A stretch of DNA of 64,000 bases from Leptospira inadai serovar Lyme str. 10. Lineage in GTDB: Bacteria; Spirochaetota; Leptospiria; Leptospirales; Leptospiraceae. The translations under genes were made by a program, and so were the position numbers. The first letter of the stretch is position 1. Every line of letters begins with the position of its first letter. A model generated the notes under the pieces. The model was not told the DNA's origin. It did no database searches and worked only from the letters and a program-made list of their open reading frames with translations. The stretch is from NCBI RefSeq assembly GCF_000243675.2, contig NZ_AHMM02000017.1, positions 372,001 through 436,000 of the forward strand, in the 5' to 3' direction. This document shows positions 35,482 to 43,805 of the stretch, in pieces.

Positions 35482-36326
35482 TTTTTCCTAATGGGATCGA
35501 TCCCTTTTTTGCGAAGCCAACGACGCCGCCCTTTTTCACCGATCCATTTTAGGATTGGCGAAAGCCATCCTATCAACCAAGGAAATACGGCAGCCAAGCG
35601 GGATACGAGACCATCACTGTAAGGCACGTAAATTTCCAGCAGTCCGGTTCTTGCTCCGCGCAAAACTGCACGTGCAACATCGTCGGGCGATTTCACCGCA
35701 TTTACCCAGTTCAGTACGGTTCCACCATTAAGCGCTTCATGCATTAGCATCGGCGTGTCCACTGCAGCCGGATAGATTCCGGAGACCTTAATTCCCGTAC
35801 CTCGTAATTCTTCGCGAAAGGCTGTCAAAAAACCCCTTAGGCCGAATTTGGTGGCGGAATATAAGGCAGAATCTTCAAGAGCAATGATTCCGCCCATAGA
35901 AACGATAGAAACAACCGCCCCACGCCCTCTTTTCAACATAAGAGGAACCAGGCCGTGAATTAAACGAATCGGGCTGAGCATATTAATCTCCGCGTGACGA
36001 TCGATTTCACTTACATCCTGTCGGAGAAACGGACCTTCTTTCGTGAATCCCGCGTTATTAATTAATAATTCAATGTCCGGATATTTTTGCTCTATCATTC
36101 GAATCAATGCATCCACGTCGGACGGGTTTGTTTGATCGCACACGACTGTTTTCGGAGGACGAGATAATTTGGCTACTATCGAGAACATTTTCTCTTTGCT
36201 AATGTCGGATAGAATCAGAGTAAACCCGAGCTTATCCAATCGGATTGCAACGGCTTCAGCAATCGCGCCTCCTCCACCCGTGATCAACGCTATTCTTCGA
36301 AGAGTATAATCCAAGGTAGTATTCAC
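35478..36326 (-). CDS. Short-chain dehydrogenase/reductase
   Basis: The product is 282 residues. The Rossmann glycine motif is ALITGGGGAIAEAVA, a variant of TGxxxGIG. NNAGFT is the structural motif, VSIVSMGG supplies the catalytic Ser and YSATK the Tyr/Lys pair. The C-terminal half includes a hydrophobic stretch (LAAVFPWLIGWLSPILKWI), suggesting membrane contact or a lipid substrate. It overlaps both neighbours by four bases. Together with the monooxygenase it fits oxidation or reduction of a lipophilic ketone or alcohol (inference). Confidence 0.85.
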   Translation of the reverse strand: MNTTLDYTLRRIALITGGGGAIAEAVAIRLDKLGFTLILSDISKEKMFSIVAKLSRPPKTVVCDQTNPSDVDALIRMIEQKYPDIELLINNAGFTKEGPFLRQDVSEIDRHAEINMLSPIRLIHGLVPLMLKRGRGAVVSIVSMGGIIALEDSALYSATKFGLRGFLTAFREELRGTGIKVSGIYPAAVDTPMLMHEALNGGTVLNWVNAVKSPDDVARAVLRGARTGLLEIYVPYSDGLVSRLAAVFPWLIGWLSPILKWIGEKGRRRWLRKKGIDPIRKN

Positions 36327-37741
36327 AGACTCGCACCTGCCCCTTCTTCCGCAGAATTTGAATTCGTTATTTTTAATTTATCGAATTGGCCCGGTTTAAG
36401 TTGCGGCCAGCTCATGGCTCGGTGTATTTTCGAGAGATATTTTCGATATGCGACTTGGTTTACATAAACGGCATGCCTACCGGTATCAAGATAATGAATC
36501 CCTCCGTTTAACGAAGGATGATCGGATTCAATTAATCTCCGGAATCTTCGAGCGGATTCCTCCCCCTTTTGCTTCGCTTCGATATAAGCCGTAATTATAT
36601 TCGCCATTTCATCGAACATTTTATAGGCGCCACCGTCGGTTTCCATAAATCCAAGAACATATAAGTTCTCATATTTACGATGGAACAAGGTCAGATACAA
36701 ATCTGCGGGTCGACCGTTTTTCCATTCGAAGTATTGGTCCATATATGGAATCGACCAATTGTATCCGGTTGCAAGTATGATCATATCGATCTTTTCCCGA
36801 GTCCCGTCCTTAAACTCCACAAAGTTTCCATTCAATTTTTCTATATCGCCTTTCGCAATCACATCACCATGGCGCAAATTATGCAAAAGTTGATCGTTTA
36901 CAATCGGATGTGTCTCGAATATTTTATGATCCGGCGCGGGAAGTCCGAGTTTCGTGACGTCGCCGATCAGAAATCTCAAGAGTTTCCCGAGAATCCATTG
37001 CGAAAACCAATTCGGTATCCAATGTGCACCGTCTCCGAATACGTCGGCCGGTTGCCCCAGTACATGCTTGGGAATAAAATGATAGCCGCGTCTTACGCTG
37101 ATAAACGCCTGCTCGGCATTGGTGCCCGCATCGCAGGCGATATCACAACCTGAATTGCCTGCCCCCACAATCAGTACGCGTTTTCCTTTAAACGAAATGG
37201 CGTCTTTGTATTTTATGCTATGTAGTATTTCGCCTCCAAACGTTTCGCTACCTGGTAGCTTTGGGAAATTTGGAGACCAAGTGATTCCAGTAGCGCAGAC
37301 GATTTCTCCGTACAGTCTTAGCTCTCCGTTTGCAAGAGCCAGCAGCCATTTAGAACCGTTTTTTTCTACGTTCTTTACGGAAGTATTGAATTCTATATGA
37401 GGGTATAAATCATATTCTTTAGCGAACGATCTGTGATAGGCTAGGATTTGTCGGTTCGATGGATAATCCGGATACTGGGAAGGCATCGGGAAATCGGCAT
37501 AATTAGAAAGGTATTTCGATGATATAAAATGTGCGCTCTTATACATCGGAGACCCGGGATTTTCCGTATCCCAGATGCCACCAACATCCGAATGTCTTTC
37601 AATTATATGAAATGGGATTCTACGCGATTTCAAAGAACGCCCGATGGAAAGTCCGGCCGGACCCGCCCCCACTATACATATAAAATCGGAATAATCGATA
37701 ATCTCTCTTGAACTCAACCCAAAACCCGTTCGCTGCATCAT
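36323..37741 (-). CDS. Flavin-containing monooxygenase
   Basis: I start at the ATG at 37739-37741, with GAGGAAG close upstream; a GTG at 37756 would add five residues. Motifs: FAD-binding ICIVGAGPAGLSIGRSL, NADPH-binding RVLIVGAGNSGCDIA, and the ATG-containing motif MIILATGYNW. HIIERHSDVGGIWDTENPG is typical of FMO/Baeyer-Villiger enzymes. About 472 residues, the usual length. It is first in a four-base-overlapping operon with SDR and HAD genes and is divergent from a TetR gene, with TGATCA palindromes between. Confidence 0.88.
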   Translation of the reverse strand: MMQRTGFGLSSREIIDYSDFICIVGAGPAGLSIGRSLKSRRIPFHIIERHSDVGGIWDTENPGSPMYKSAHFISSKYLSNYADFPMPSQYPDYPSNRQILAYHRSFAKEYDLYPHIEFNTSVKNVEKNGSKWLLALANGELRLYGEIVCATGITWSPNFPKLPGSETFGGEILHSIKYKDAISFKGKRVLIVGAGNSGCDIACDAGTNAEQAFISVRRGYHFIPKHVLGQPADVFGDGAHWIPNWFSQWILGKLLRFLIGDVTKLGLPAPDHKIFETHPIVNDQLLHNLRHGDVIAKGDIEKLNGNFVEFKDGTREKIDMIILATGYNWSIPYMDQYFEWKNGRPADLYLTLFHRKYENLYVLGFMETDGGAYKMFDEMANIITAYIEAKQKGEESARRFRRLIESDHPSLNGGIHYLDTGRHAVYVNQVAYRKYLSKIHRAMSWPQLKPGQFDKLKITNSNSAEEGAGASL

Positions 37742-37761
37742 AAACTTCCTCGGCACAATAC

Positions 37762-37799
37762 ATGATCATTGATCATTATTTTAAGAGCATTGATCATAT
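37762..37799. promoter_or_regulatory. TetR operator candidates between monooxygenase and tetR
   Basis: ATGATCATTGATCAT (37762-37776) is a perfect 15-bp palindrome, and ATTGATCATA (37789-37798) repeats its half. They lie just upstream of the monooxygenase start and about 90 bp before the TetR start. A 14/15 match occurs at 43736-43750. Confidence 0.65.
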
Positions 37800-37880
37800 A
37801 TAAAATCCCGGTCAAACCAAAAATCGGTCCGCAAGAAAAAAGTAGCCGATAGAAACGATCGCGATTATATATGCTTTGTT

Positions 37881-38534
37881 ATGAAAAAGAAAATTCGTAC
37901 GCCTACACAAAACAGAAGTAGAGAACGAGTCGAACTAATTTTACGTACTGCGCGGGATCTCATCGGCAGACGAGGCATAGATTCCGTGAGCATGAGAGAA
38001 ATTGCTCAAGCTGCAGGAGTTCAGATCGGCTCCTTATACCAGTATTTTCCCGGAAAGAATCAGCTCTTACTTACGATTATGCAGGAATATTATGATCGAT
38101 TGTACGAAGGCACAAAATCTCTTTTAGAGCGAGTACGAACTATTTCCGAATTAGAAATAGCGGCGGAAAAGGCCCTCAAGCAATATATGCAACTTTTTCA
38201 AACCGATCCTGCCCTAGCGAATATATGGGCCGGCTTACGAGCAGTCCCCGAATTGGGAATTGAGGATGATAAGGACACGTATAGAAATGCCGAATTAATG
38301 GTAAAAACCGCAATGCGTTGTTTTACAGGATTGCGCGAATCCGAGCTTCGTCCATTCGCACTCTATTTCAGCTACTCGATAGGTTCTATAACTCGCCTTG
38401 CAGCCGAAACAAATAACGAGCACAGTAGAGGAGTAATTCGAGAATGCAAGGAAGTACTACACCTACGCTTGGAAGCCTTTCAAAAACTCTCCGAGACGCG
38501 TAAACCGGCTAAGACCAGGAAAGCGAATATCTAG
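37881..38534 (+). CDS. TetR-family regulator of the monooxygenase operon
   Basis: The 217-residue protein has an N-terminal HTH (TARDLIGRRGIDSVSMREIA, then AAGVQIGSLYQYFPGKNQLL) and a helical ligand-binding domain. It is divergent from the FMO-SDR-HAD operon, the standard layout for a repressor that senses the pathway substrate. The shared 15-bp palindrome suggests it also acts at the FGGY kinase promoter. Confidence 0.9.
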   Translation: MKKKIRTPTQNRSRERVELILRTARDLIGRRGIDSVSMREIAQAAGVQIGSLYQYFPGKNQLLLTIMQEYYDRLYEGTKSLLERVRTISELEIAAEKALKQYMQLFQTDPALANIWAGLRAVPELGIEDDKDTYRNAELMVKTAMRCFTGLRESELRPFALYFSYSIGSITRLAAETNNEHSRGVIRECKEVLHLRLEAFQKLSETRKPAKTRKANI

Positions 38535-38591
38535 AATTAAATTTCAGCCTAAACAAGGTTCAAAACCGAAAGCGTATCCATTAATCGAGAC

Positions 38592-38984
38592 TCAAAGTTT
38601 CTCACCGTCCACTATCCCGCAAATTCGCATGATTGGTACGGTTGGAAAAGGGATAATCGTCATAAAGATCGTCCAGGGCGGAAAAAAATCTATGACGTCG
38701 ATAGACATAGTAGCGTCTTTCAATCGTATCGATCTGTGTTCATCGGATGCGGTGTCGAAAATAATATCGTTCCAACTGGAGGGAAAGGGACGGTTATACC
38801 AAACCAGAACGATAAACGTATACATGCATTTCTTATAACTTTCCCGATTATTTTTCTTAAACTTTGTTTCGTCCGGAGTATCGCTTGCAGTAGGATCGAT
38901 CTGAATTCTCTGAATATAACCTTTTTCGTAAAGGCAGGACGGAAATAGTATAAAGATCAAAAATGATAATAGGATAAGCCTCAT
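38592..38984 (-). CDS. Hypothetical lipoprotein
   Basis: The start at 38984 gives MRLILLSFLIFILFPSCLYE, a lipoprotein signal; a longer frame begins at 39023. ATGA at 38981-38984 joins it to the preceding lipoprotein gene. The 130-residue product has RPFPSSWNDIIFDTASDEHR and a hydrophobic C-terminus (FPPWTIFMTIIPFPTVPIMR). The family is not recognised. It is probably co-expressed with its neighbour as an envelope pair. Confidence 0.6.
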   Translation of the reverse strand: MRLILLSFLIFILFPSCLYEKGYIQRIQIDPTASDTPDETKFKKNNRESYKKCMYTFIVLVWYNRPFPSSWNDIIFDTASDEHRSIRLKDATMSIDVIDFFPPWTIFMTIIPFPTVPIMRICGIVDGEKL

Positions 38985-39307
38985 CTGAACCTTCTTTCCG
39001 GCGTATACTCGATCTTCCAACACCCGTCCGAGTGCTGAAAATGGATGTCCGTAAACGCGACTATGCTCGAATCCCGTTCCATTTCTTTCCGTAGCGCCTC
39101 TCTAATCACGTTCGCTTTTGCGCCGTAAATTCCGACCTGGAAGGCATTCAAGAAAACCTTATCACATGTTTCGGTCTTGATTCTTTCTTTGGATGCGATT
39201 GTCTTTGGCTCGAGAAATTCGGAGCCGATGGTCAATTGATCAAAATGTCCAAGGACCTTCCTTCCCGAACATTCACATATCAATGAAAATGTAATACATA
39301 AGGCCAT
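38981..39307 (-). CDS. Hypothetical short lipoprotein
   Basis: The internal ATG at 39307 gives MALCITFSLICECSGRKVLG, a lipoprotein-like start; the frame extends to 39505 but that part overlaps the epimerase gene. The mature ~95 residues include LNAFQVGIYGAKANVIREAL and SDGCWKIEYTPERR. The family is unknown. It overlaps the next lipoprotein gene by four bases. Confidence 0.5.
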   Translation of the reverse strand: MALCITFSLICECSGRKVLGHFDQLTIGSEFLEPKTIASKERIKTETCDKVFLNAFQVGIYGAKANVIREALRKEMERDSSIVAFTDIHFQHSDGCWKIEYTPERRFR

Positions 39308-39485
39308 TATACGAAAAAGATCATTTTCTTTCCCGATCTTTCTAAAAAGGAATCCCGGATTCGCCCAAAACAGTTTATTCGAATAAATATTCCGAAAGAT
39401 TAATATAACCGAAAGCCTTAACCATAGGAAAATTGCGACGACTCGGGAACGCAGATTGCGGATCATCGATCCGTGGAAAAAAATA

Positions 39486-40475
39486 TTACTTCTCGGTATA
39501 TCCATTTTCCCTGAACCAGTTTATAGTTTTTTTGACCGTAACTTCGATCGGGGTTTGGGGTAAACCGAGCTCTTTCACCGCCTTGGAGCAATCATACCAT
39601 TCCATCATTTTGGCGATTCTCACTTCACTGACGGTAACTAAAGGAGGTCTTTTCGTTATCGAGGAACCGAATTCGAAGAGACGCCCAAGAGTCAGCGCTA
39701 ACCTAAACGGAAACTTCATGGAAGGCGGCTTTACTCCGGCAATACCCGCAATTAGATTTAAATAATCACGAACCGTTATATTCTTATTTCCTAATAAATA
39801 TCTTTCGCCAACCTTCCCCTTTTTAGCGGCGAGAATATGACCGCGGGCAACGTCCTCTACGTCGACAATATTCAATCCGCCGTCAATGTACCCCGGCATT
39901 TTCCTCTCGATAATGTCGAGAATCGTTCTCCCGGACGGAGAGGGCTTGCTATCGTTCGCACCGATTACCAGAGTAGGATTTACGATAACGATCGGAAGAC
40001 CCTTCATGGCGAGAATTCTTGCCTCGTTTTCCGCGATGTATTTGGACATAGTATAATGATCCTTCGATTCCCAAGAATTAAAGGTTCGCTCTTCGTTTGC
40101 CGGCACGGGCCCGCTGGCGGCGACCGCGTTATTGGAGCTAGTATAAACGACCTTCTTCACCCCTAGTTCGAGAGCGGCCAGAAGCGCCTTTTTTGTTCCT
40201 TCCACATTGATCTCATAAAACGTTTTGGGGTCCGGGGCCCAATGCCCGTTATACGCGGCGGCCAAATATAGGGTATCACAACCGTTTAAAGCTTTCTTTA
40301 TGGAATCCCCGTGGCGAATATCGCCGTAAACTTTCTCCACATCGAGCTCGTCTAGATTACCGCGAATCGGACGGTCTTTCATAAGAAGAACCCTTACGTC
40401 TTCTCCGCTCTTGAGTAGCTCCCTTACAATCGAAGACCCTATAAATCCCGTCCCACCGACTACTAATTTTTTCAT
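39486..40475 (-). CDS. NAD-dependent epimerase/dehydratase (dihydroflavonol reductase/HpnA-like)
   Basis: I start at the ATG giving MKKLVVGGTGFIGSSIVREL (Rossmann GxxGxxG). The 329-residue protein is an extended SDR with YTSSNNAVAASG, the catalytic HYTMSKYIAE and VVNPTLVIG-like segments. It resembles hopanoid-associated sugar epimerase HpnA and dihydroflavonol-4-reductase families. GGGG lies 8-11 bases upstream. A close paralogue is at 42539-43525, with the phosphatase gene between them. Substrate unknown. Confidence 0.85.
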   Translation of the reverse strand: MKKLVVGGTGFIGSSIVRELLKSGEDVRVLLMKDRPIRGNLDELDVEKVYGDIRHGDSIKKALNGCDTLYLAAAYNGHWAPDPKTFYEINVEGTKKALLAALELGVKKVVYTSSNNAVAASGPVPANEERTFNSWESKDHYTMSKYIAENEARILAMKGLPIVIVNPTLVIGANDSKPSPSGRTILDIIERKMPGYIDGGLNIVDVEDVARGHILAAKKGKVGERYLLGNKNITVRDYLNLIAGIAGVKPPSMKFPFRLALTLGRLFEFGSSITKRPPLVTVSEVRIAKMMEWYDCSKAVKELGLPQTPIEVTVKKTINWFRENGYTEK

Positions 40476-40580
40476 ATGGCAACCCCACGCTCGAAAAAAA
40501 AAATTTAATTTCAATAAACTATATACAATAGTATAATATATTAATATTATACTTGCGATAACGCGAATTGAAAATCCGGA

Positions 40581-42440
40581 CTAACCGTTCATCGCTCTCG
40601 CTTGCAATCGCGAGATCTCATCCTGGTATTCCTGAGCCCTCTGCATACGTTTGGATTTTTTGTAAAGACGCACTAACAGTTTCAAGACGGGAATCACCTC
40701 GGGTTTTCGGCTATAGACCCTTTCCGCCATATCGATCGATCTCTCGATCAGGCCGGCCTTAGCGTATTGAATGGCGCCGTTGAAAATCATCTGTAAATTG
40801 GAAGGTTGAATAGTAGAGTAGTTTTCGGCCGCTTGACCCGCATCCGCCGCCAAGCCCATTTGGCTATAAACCCGATAAAGTAAATTCCAGGCGGCCTTGT
40901 CTGACGGACTTTGCTCTATGATTCGTTTCAAAAACGTAAGAGCCTCGGAAGATTCATTCTTCTCCAGAAGCCGTAGCGCTTCGATGAGATCGGGCGCCTT
41001 GCCGATTTCATCGGCGGTTTCCTTAGGATAAAATTTTATACTCAGTAGGGAGAGATCGTCCGTAAGCTCTCCGGCTTCATGGAGAAAGTTCCCGAGTCGC
41101 TCCAGATCCCCTTCGCTCTTTTCGACCAGATTTAAAATCGCGGTATGATCTTCGTTTATTATCCTCGTTTCCGAATCGTCATATCCGATCGAGATATCAT
41201 CCTTACCGTCGGAACCGATAATGATGGTATCTCCTGGTCGAATCCAGCAGGTTTCGATCCTCGCCTTTTCTCTGAGCAATCCGAGTTTGAAATTCGTGGC
41301 TTGTTCCGAAAGAAATGCGGCGCTCCCACCGCGCAGCCGAATCGGAAACGGATGTTCGGCGTTTATGTAATAAAGAAATCCGTTTTCTTCGTCCACAAGA
41401 CCTAACATCAGCGACATCGACATAGAACCGTCGAATCCCTCAAAAACCTTATTGAGCTCGTTCAGCGTAGTTCGTAACCAACGTTCGGGAAAATATCCCG
41501 AAAGAATTCCTTCGCGATGAGTTCTTTCGATTAAAGCATGCAAGGCCGTGCCGAATACCAGAACTCCTCCGGCTCCCTGCATCGACTTCCCCATTGCGTC
41601 GCCGTTTGCAAAGACGCAATAATTGCGCCCCCGGAGAAGGATTCGGTCCGCCACGCAGATATCGCCTCCGAGTTCATGCGCTTTGTCCTTAAAGGTAAAA
41701 ATCTTTTTCTGTCTGATGTACGAACGCAATTGAAGAGTTTTCGATCGAATTCGAATACCGGCTAACGGCTGAATTAAAAGCGAAGTCAAAAAATAGTCGC
41801 CGTCCTGCTGATCCTTGAGACGACGAACCTCTTCTATGGCGTCCTCGTATGAACGATTCAATGTGCGCAACATAAAACCCGTTACGGTCAGAACTGCAAT
41901 ACTCGTAACCAGAAAATCTTCGTTACGGGCAAGCGGGCTGGAATAGTCGGAAAACCAATTAGGATGCACTTGCTGCACAAAATTGATTCCGAAAAGAGCC
42001 GCGACGAAAAGTAATATCGCCATCCAATCGAATTTCTGCCCGAGGATGAGCATATAAAGAATCAGTAATGGAATCATCACCATTATATTCGCGCTTACGA
42101 TTCCCCCGCTATAATGAATCTGCAGGTATGTTGTTGCTCCGCCGATGATAAAGGTGGGAGCTACTAACCATCTAAAGTGCTTCTTGAATCGGGCCAGATA
42201 GTAAAATAGGAGGGAGAAAACGAATGCAACGCATAATGCCACGAGTCCTCCCGTCTCGAACCCTTCTCGAAAAAACTCGGAGCCGATACCGATGCACATC
42301 GCAAAGATCCCCGACAAAAGAGTTCCGTTCAAAACTCGGTGCTTCATTTCGAATTGTTCCGCCGGTCCGAGTAGGAAGGAACCGGAATGAGATAGGCCGG
42401 ACAATAGTTTAGGGATTACTTTGATCTTTTTCGCTTTCAT
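40581..42440 (-). CDS. Membrane-anchored SpoIIE/PP2C-type phosphatase with TPR tail
   Basis: The ATG at 42440 follows AGAGGAAG at good spacing; an upstream frame begins at 42530. The 619-residue protein has six or so hydrophobic helices in residues 30-200 (GLVALCVAFVFSLLFYYLAR and so on), a short coiled linker, then a PP2C domain with DGDYFLTSLL, ELGGDICV, GDAMGKS, GSDGKDDI and LTDDLSLL, so the metal-binding Asps are present. A TPR-like tail (AWNLLYRVYSQMGLAADAGQ) ends it. The domain plus tail closely match the C-terminal third of the giant kinase at 24218. It probably counteracts a switch kinase or reads membrane signals. Confidence 0.88.
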   Translation of the reverse strand: MKAKKIKVIPKLLSGLSHSGSFLLGPAEQFEMKHRVLNGTLLSGIFAMCIGIGSEFFREGFETGGLVALCVAFVFSLLFYYLARFKKHFRWLVAPTFIIGGATTYLQIHYSGGIVSANIMVMIPLLILYMLILGQKFDWMAILLFVAALFGINFVQQVHPNWFSDYSSPLARNEDFLVTSIAVLTVTGFMLRTLNRSYEDAIEEVRRLKDQQDGDYFLTSLLIQPLAGIRIRSKTLQLRSYIRQKKIFTFKDKAHELGGDICVADRILLRGRNYCVFANGDAMGKSMQGAGGVLVFGTALHALIERTHREGILSGYFPERWLRTTLNELNKVFEGFDGSMSMSLMLGLVDEENGFLYYINAEHPFPIRLRGGSAAFLSEQATNFKLGLLREKARIETCWIRPGDTIIIGSDGKDDISIGYDDSETRIINEDHTAILNLVEKSEGDLERLGNFLHEAGELTDDLSLLSIKFYPKETADEIGKAPDLIEALRLLEKNESSEALTFLKRIIEQSPSDKAAWNLLYRVYSQMGLAADAGQAAENYSTIQPSNLQMIFNGAIQYAKAGLIERSIDMAERVYSRKPEVIPVLKLLVRLYKKSKRMQRAQEYQDEISRLQARAMNG

Positions 42441-42538
42441 AATTTTCTTCCTCTTGTTGCCGATTCGATTCGGGACCCGATCAATCGATAAACGTCTAAA
42501 CCCTCGGGTTAAGATCGAGGGAATTCGCAAGTGCGACG

Positions 42539-43525
42539 CTATTTCTTTAAGTATCCGTTTTCCTTAAACCAATCTATCGCATTCTGAATGGCAATTCTAA
42601 CGGACGTTTGAGGAAGCCCGAGTTCACGAACCGCCTTGGAACAATCGAAAAATTCCTTTGATTTTCCGATCCTTATTTCGGATGCGGTTGCAATCGGATG
42701 TTTTTTTGTGATGGCTGCACCTAACTCGAAGATATAGCCCATGCCCAAGGCCACGTAATATGGAATTTTGATTCGAGGCGGTTTGACTCCTGCGATCTCA
42801 GCTATCAGCCCGAAATATTCGGATAAGGTTAAATTTTCGTTTCCGAGAAGGTACCGTTCTCCAACCCTACCCTTCTTAGCCGCAAGCAGGTGACCTTTTG
42901 CGACATCCGATACATCAATCACATTTGTGCCACCGTCGATGTATCCTGGCATAGCCCCCTGGACGACATCAATGATCATCTGTCCGGAGGTAGTAGGCTT
43001 CACATCTCCTGCGCCGATAACGAGAGTCGGATTCACGACAACTATGGGTAACCCCATCGAAACGAACTTTAAAGCTTCCACTTCGCCGAGGTATTTCGAA
43101 ATGGAATAATGATCTCCGGATTTCCAATGATTGAACTCTGCAGTCTCGTTCGCCGGAATCTCTCCGTGAGCGCCGATCGTATTACCGGTGCTCGTATAGA
43201 TCACTTTTTCAACTCCCGCATCCAAAGCGGCTCTCATGGAAGTTTTGGTTCCTTCCACATTTACCTCGTACGGTAATTTTTTATCGAGTGTCCAGTGAGC
43301 GAAAAATGCCGCGGTTTGATATAAGGTGTCGCAGCCCTTTAACGCGGATCGCATGGAGTCTCCGTCGCAAATATCGCCGTAGGCGACTTCCACATCCAGT
43401 CCTTCCAAACCTTTGGGATTAGTCGATTTGCGAATTAAAACTTTTACTTCATGACCCTCTTTCAGCAATTCGCGAACTATAGCGGAACCGATGAAACCGG
43501 CAGCTCCCGTGACTAGCTTTTTCAT
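42539..43525 (-). CDS. NAD-dependent epimerase/dehydratase, paralogue
   Basis: This 328-residue extended SDR opens MKKLVTGAAGFIGSAIVREL, with YTSTGNTIGAHG and the catalytic HYSISKYLGE. It is collinear throughout with the gene at 39486 (for example GYIDGGTNVIDVSDVAKGHL against GYIDGGLNIVDVEDVARGHI). GAGGG precedes the start. The two copies flank the phosphatase gene in the same direction, consistent with tandem duplication followed by an insertion, or with duplication of an operon unit. Confidence 0.87.
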   Translation of the reverse strand: MKKLVTGAAGFIGSAIVRELLKEGHEVKVLIRKSTNPKGLEGLDVEVAYGDICDGDSMRSALKGCDTLYQTAAFFAHWTLDKKLPYEVNVEGTKTSMRAALDAGVEKVIYTSTGNTIGAHGEIPANETAEFNHWKSGDHYSISKYLGEVEALKFVSMGLPIVVVNPTLVIGAGDVKPTTSGQMIIDVVQGAMPGYIDGGTNVIDVSDVAKGHLLAAKKGRVGERYLLGNENLTLSEYFGLIAEIAGVKPPRIKIPYYVALGMGYIFELGAAITKKHPIATASEIRIGKSKEFFDCSKAVRELGLPQTSVRIAIQNAIDWFKENGYLKK

Positions 43526-43735
43526 AAACCCTCAATCTTTCTGAAATTCTGTTCCCTGGAGGGCGAGAGGCCGACACCTAGATGCCGCTTTTCCTAGCCG
43601 ATTCCATAGGCAAGATTCAGATTGGATCCAACTCTCATGTCAAGAAGGAAACAGAGAATTAGTCGGCTTTTGTCGAAATATTCACTTAGCAAATAGCCAT
43701 TGAGTGTCATAAAATTGCATTTCAAGTGTTATTTA

Positions 43736-43750
43736 ATAATCAATGATCAT
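43736..43750. promoter_or_regulatory. TetR-type palindrome upstream of the FGGY kinase
   Basis: ATAATCAATGATCAT matches the palindrome at 37762-37776 (read on the other strand) in 14 of 15 bases. It lies 55 bp before the FGGY kinase start, a normal repressor position. Confidence 0.6.
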
Positions 43751-43805
43751 TTTTAATAAACGTTTGTTGACTTTTTAGGCAAGCCTTCCCGAATGGGCGG
43801 CGGGC

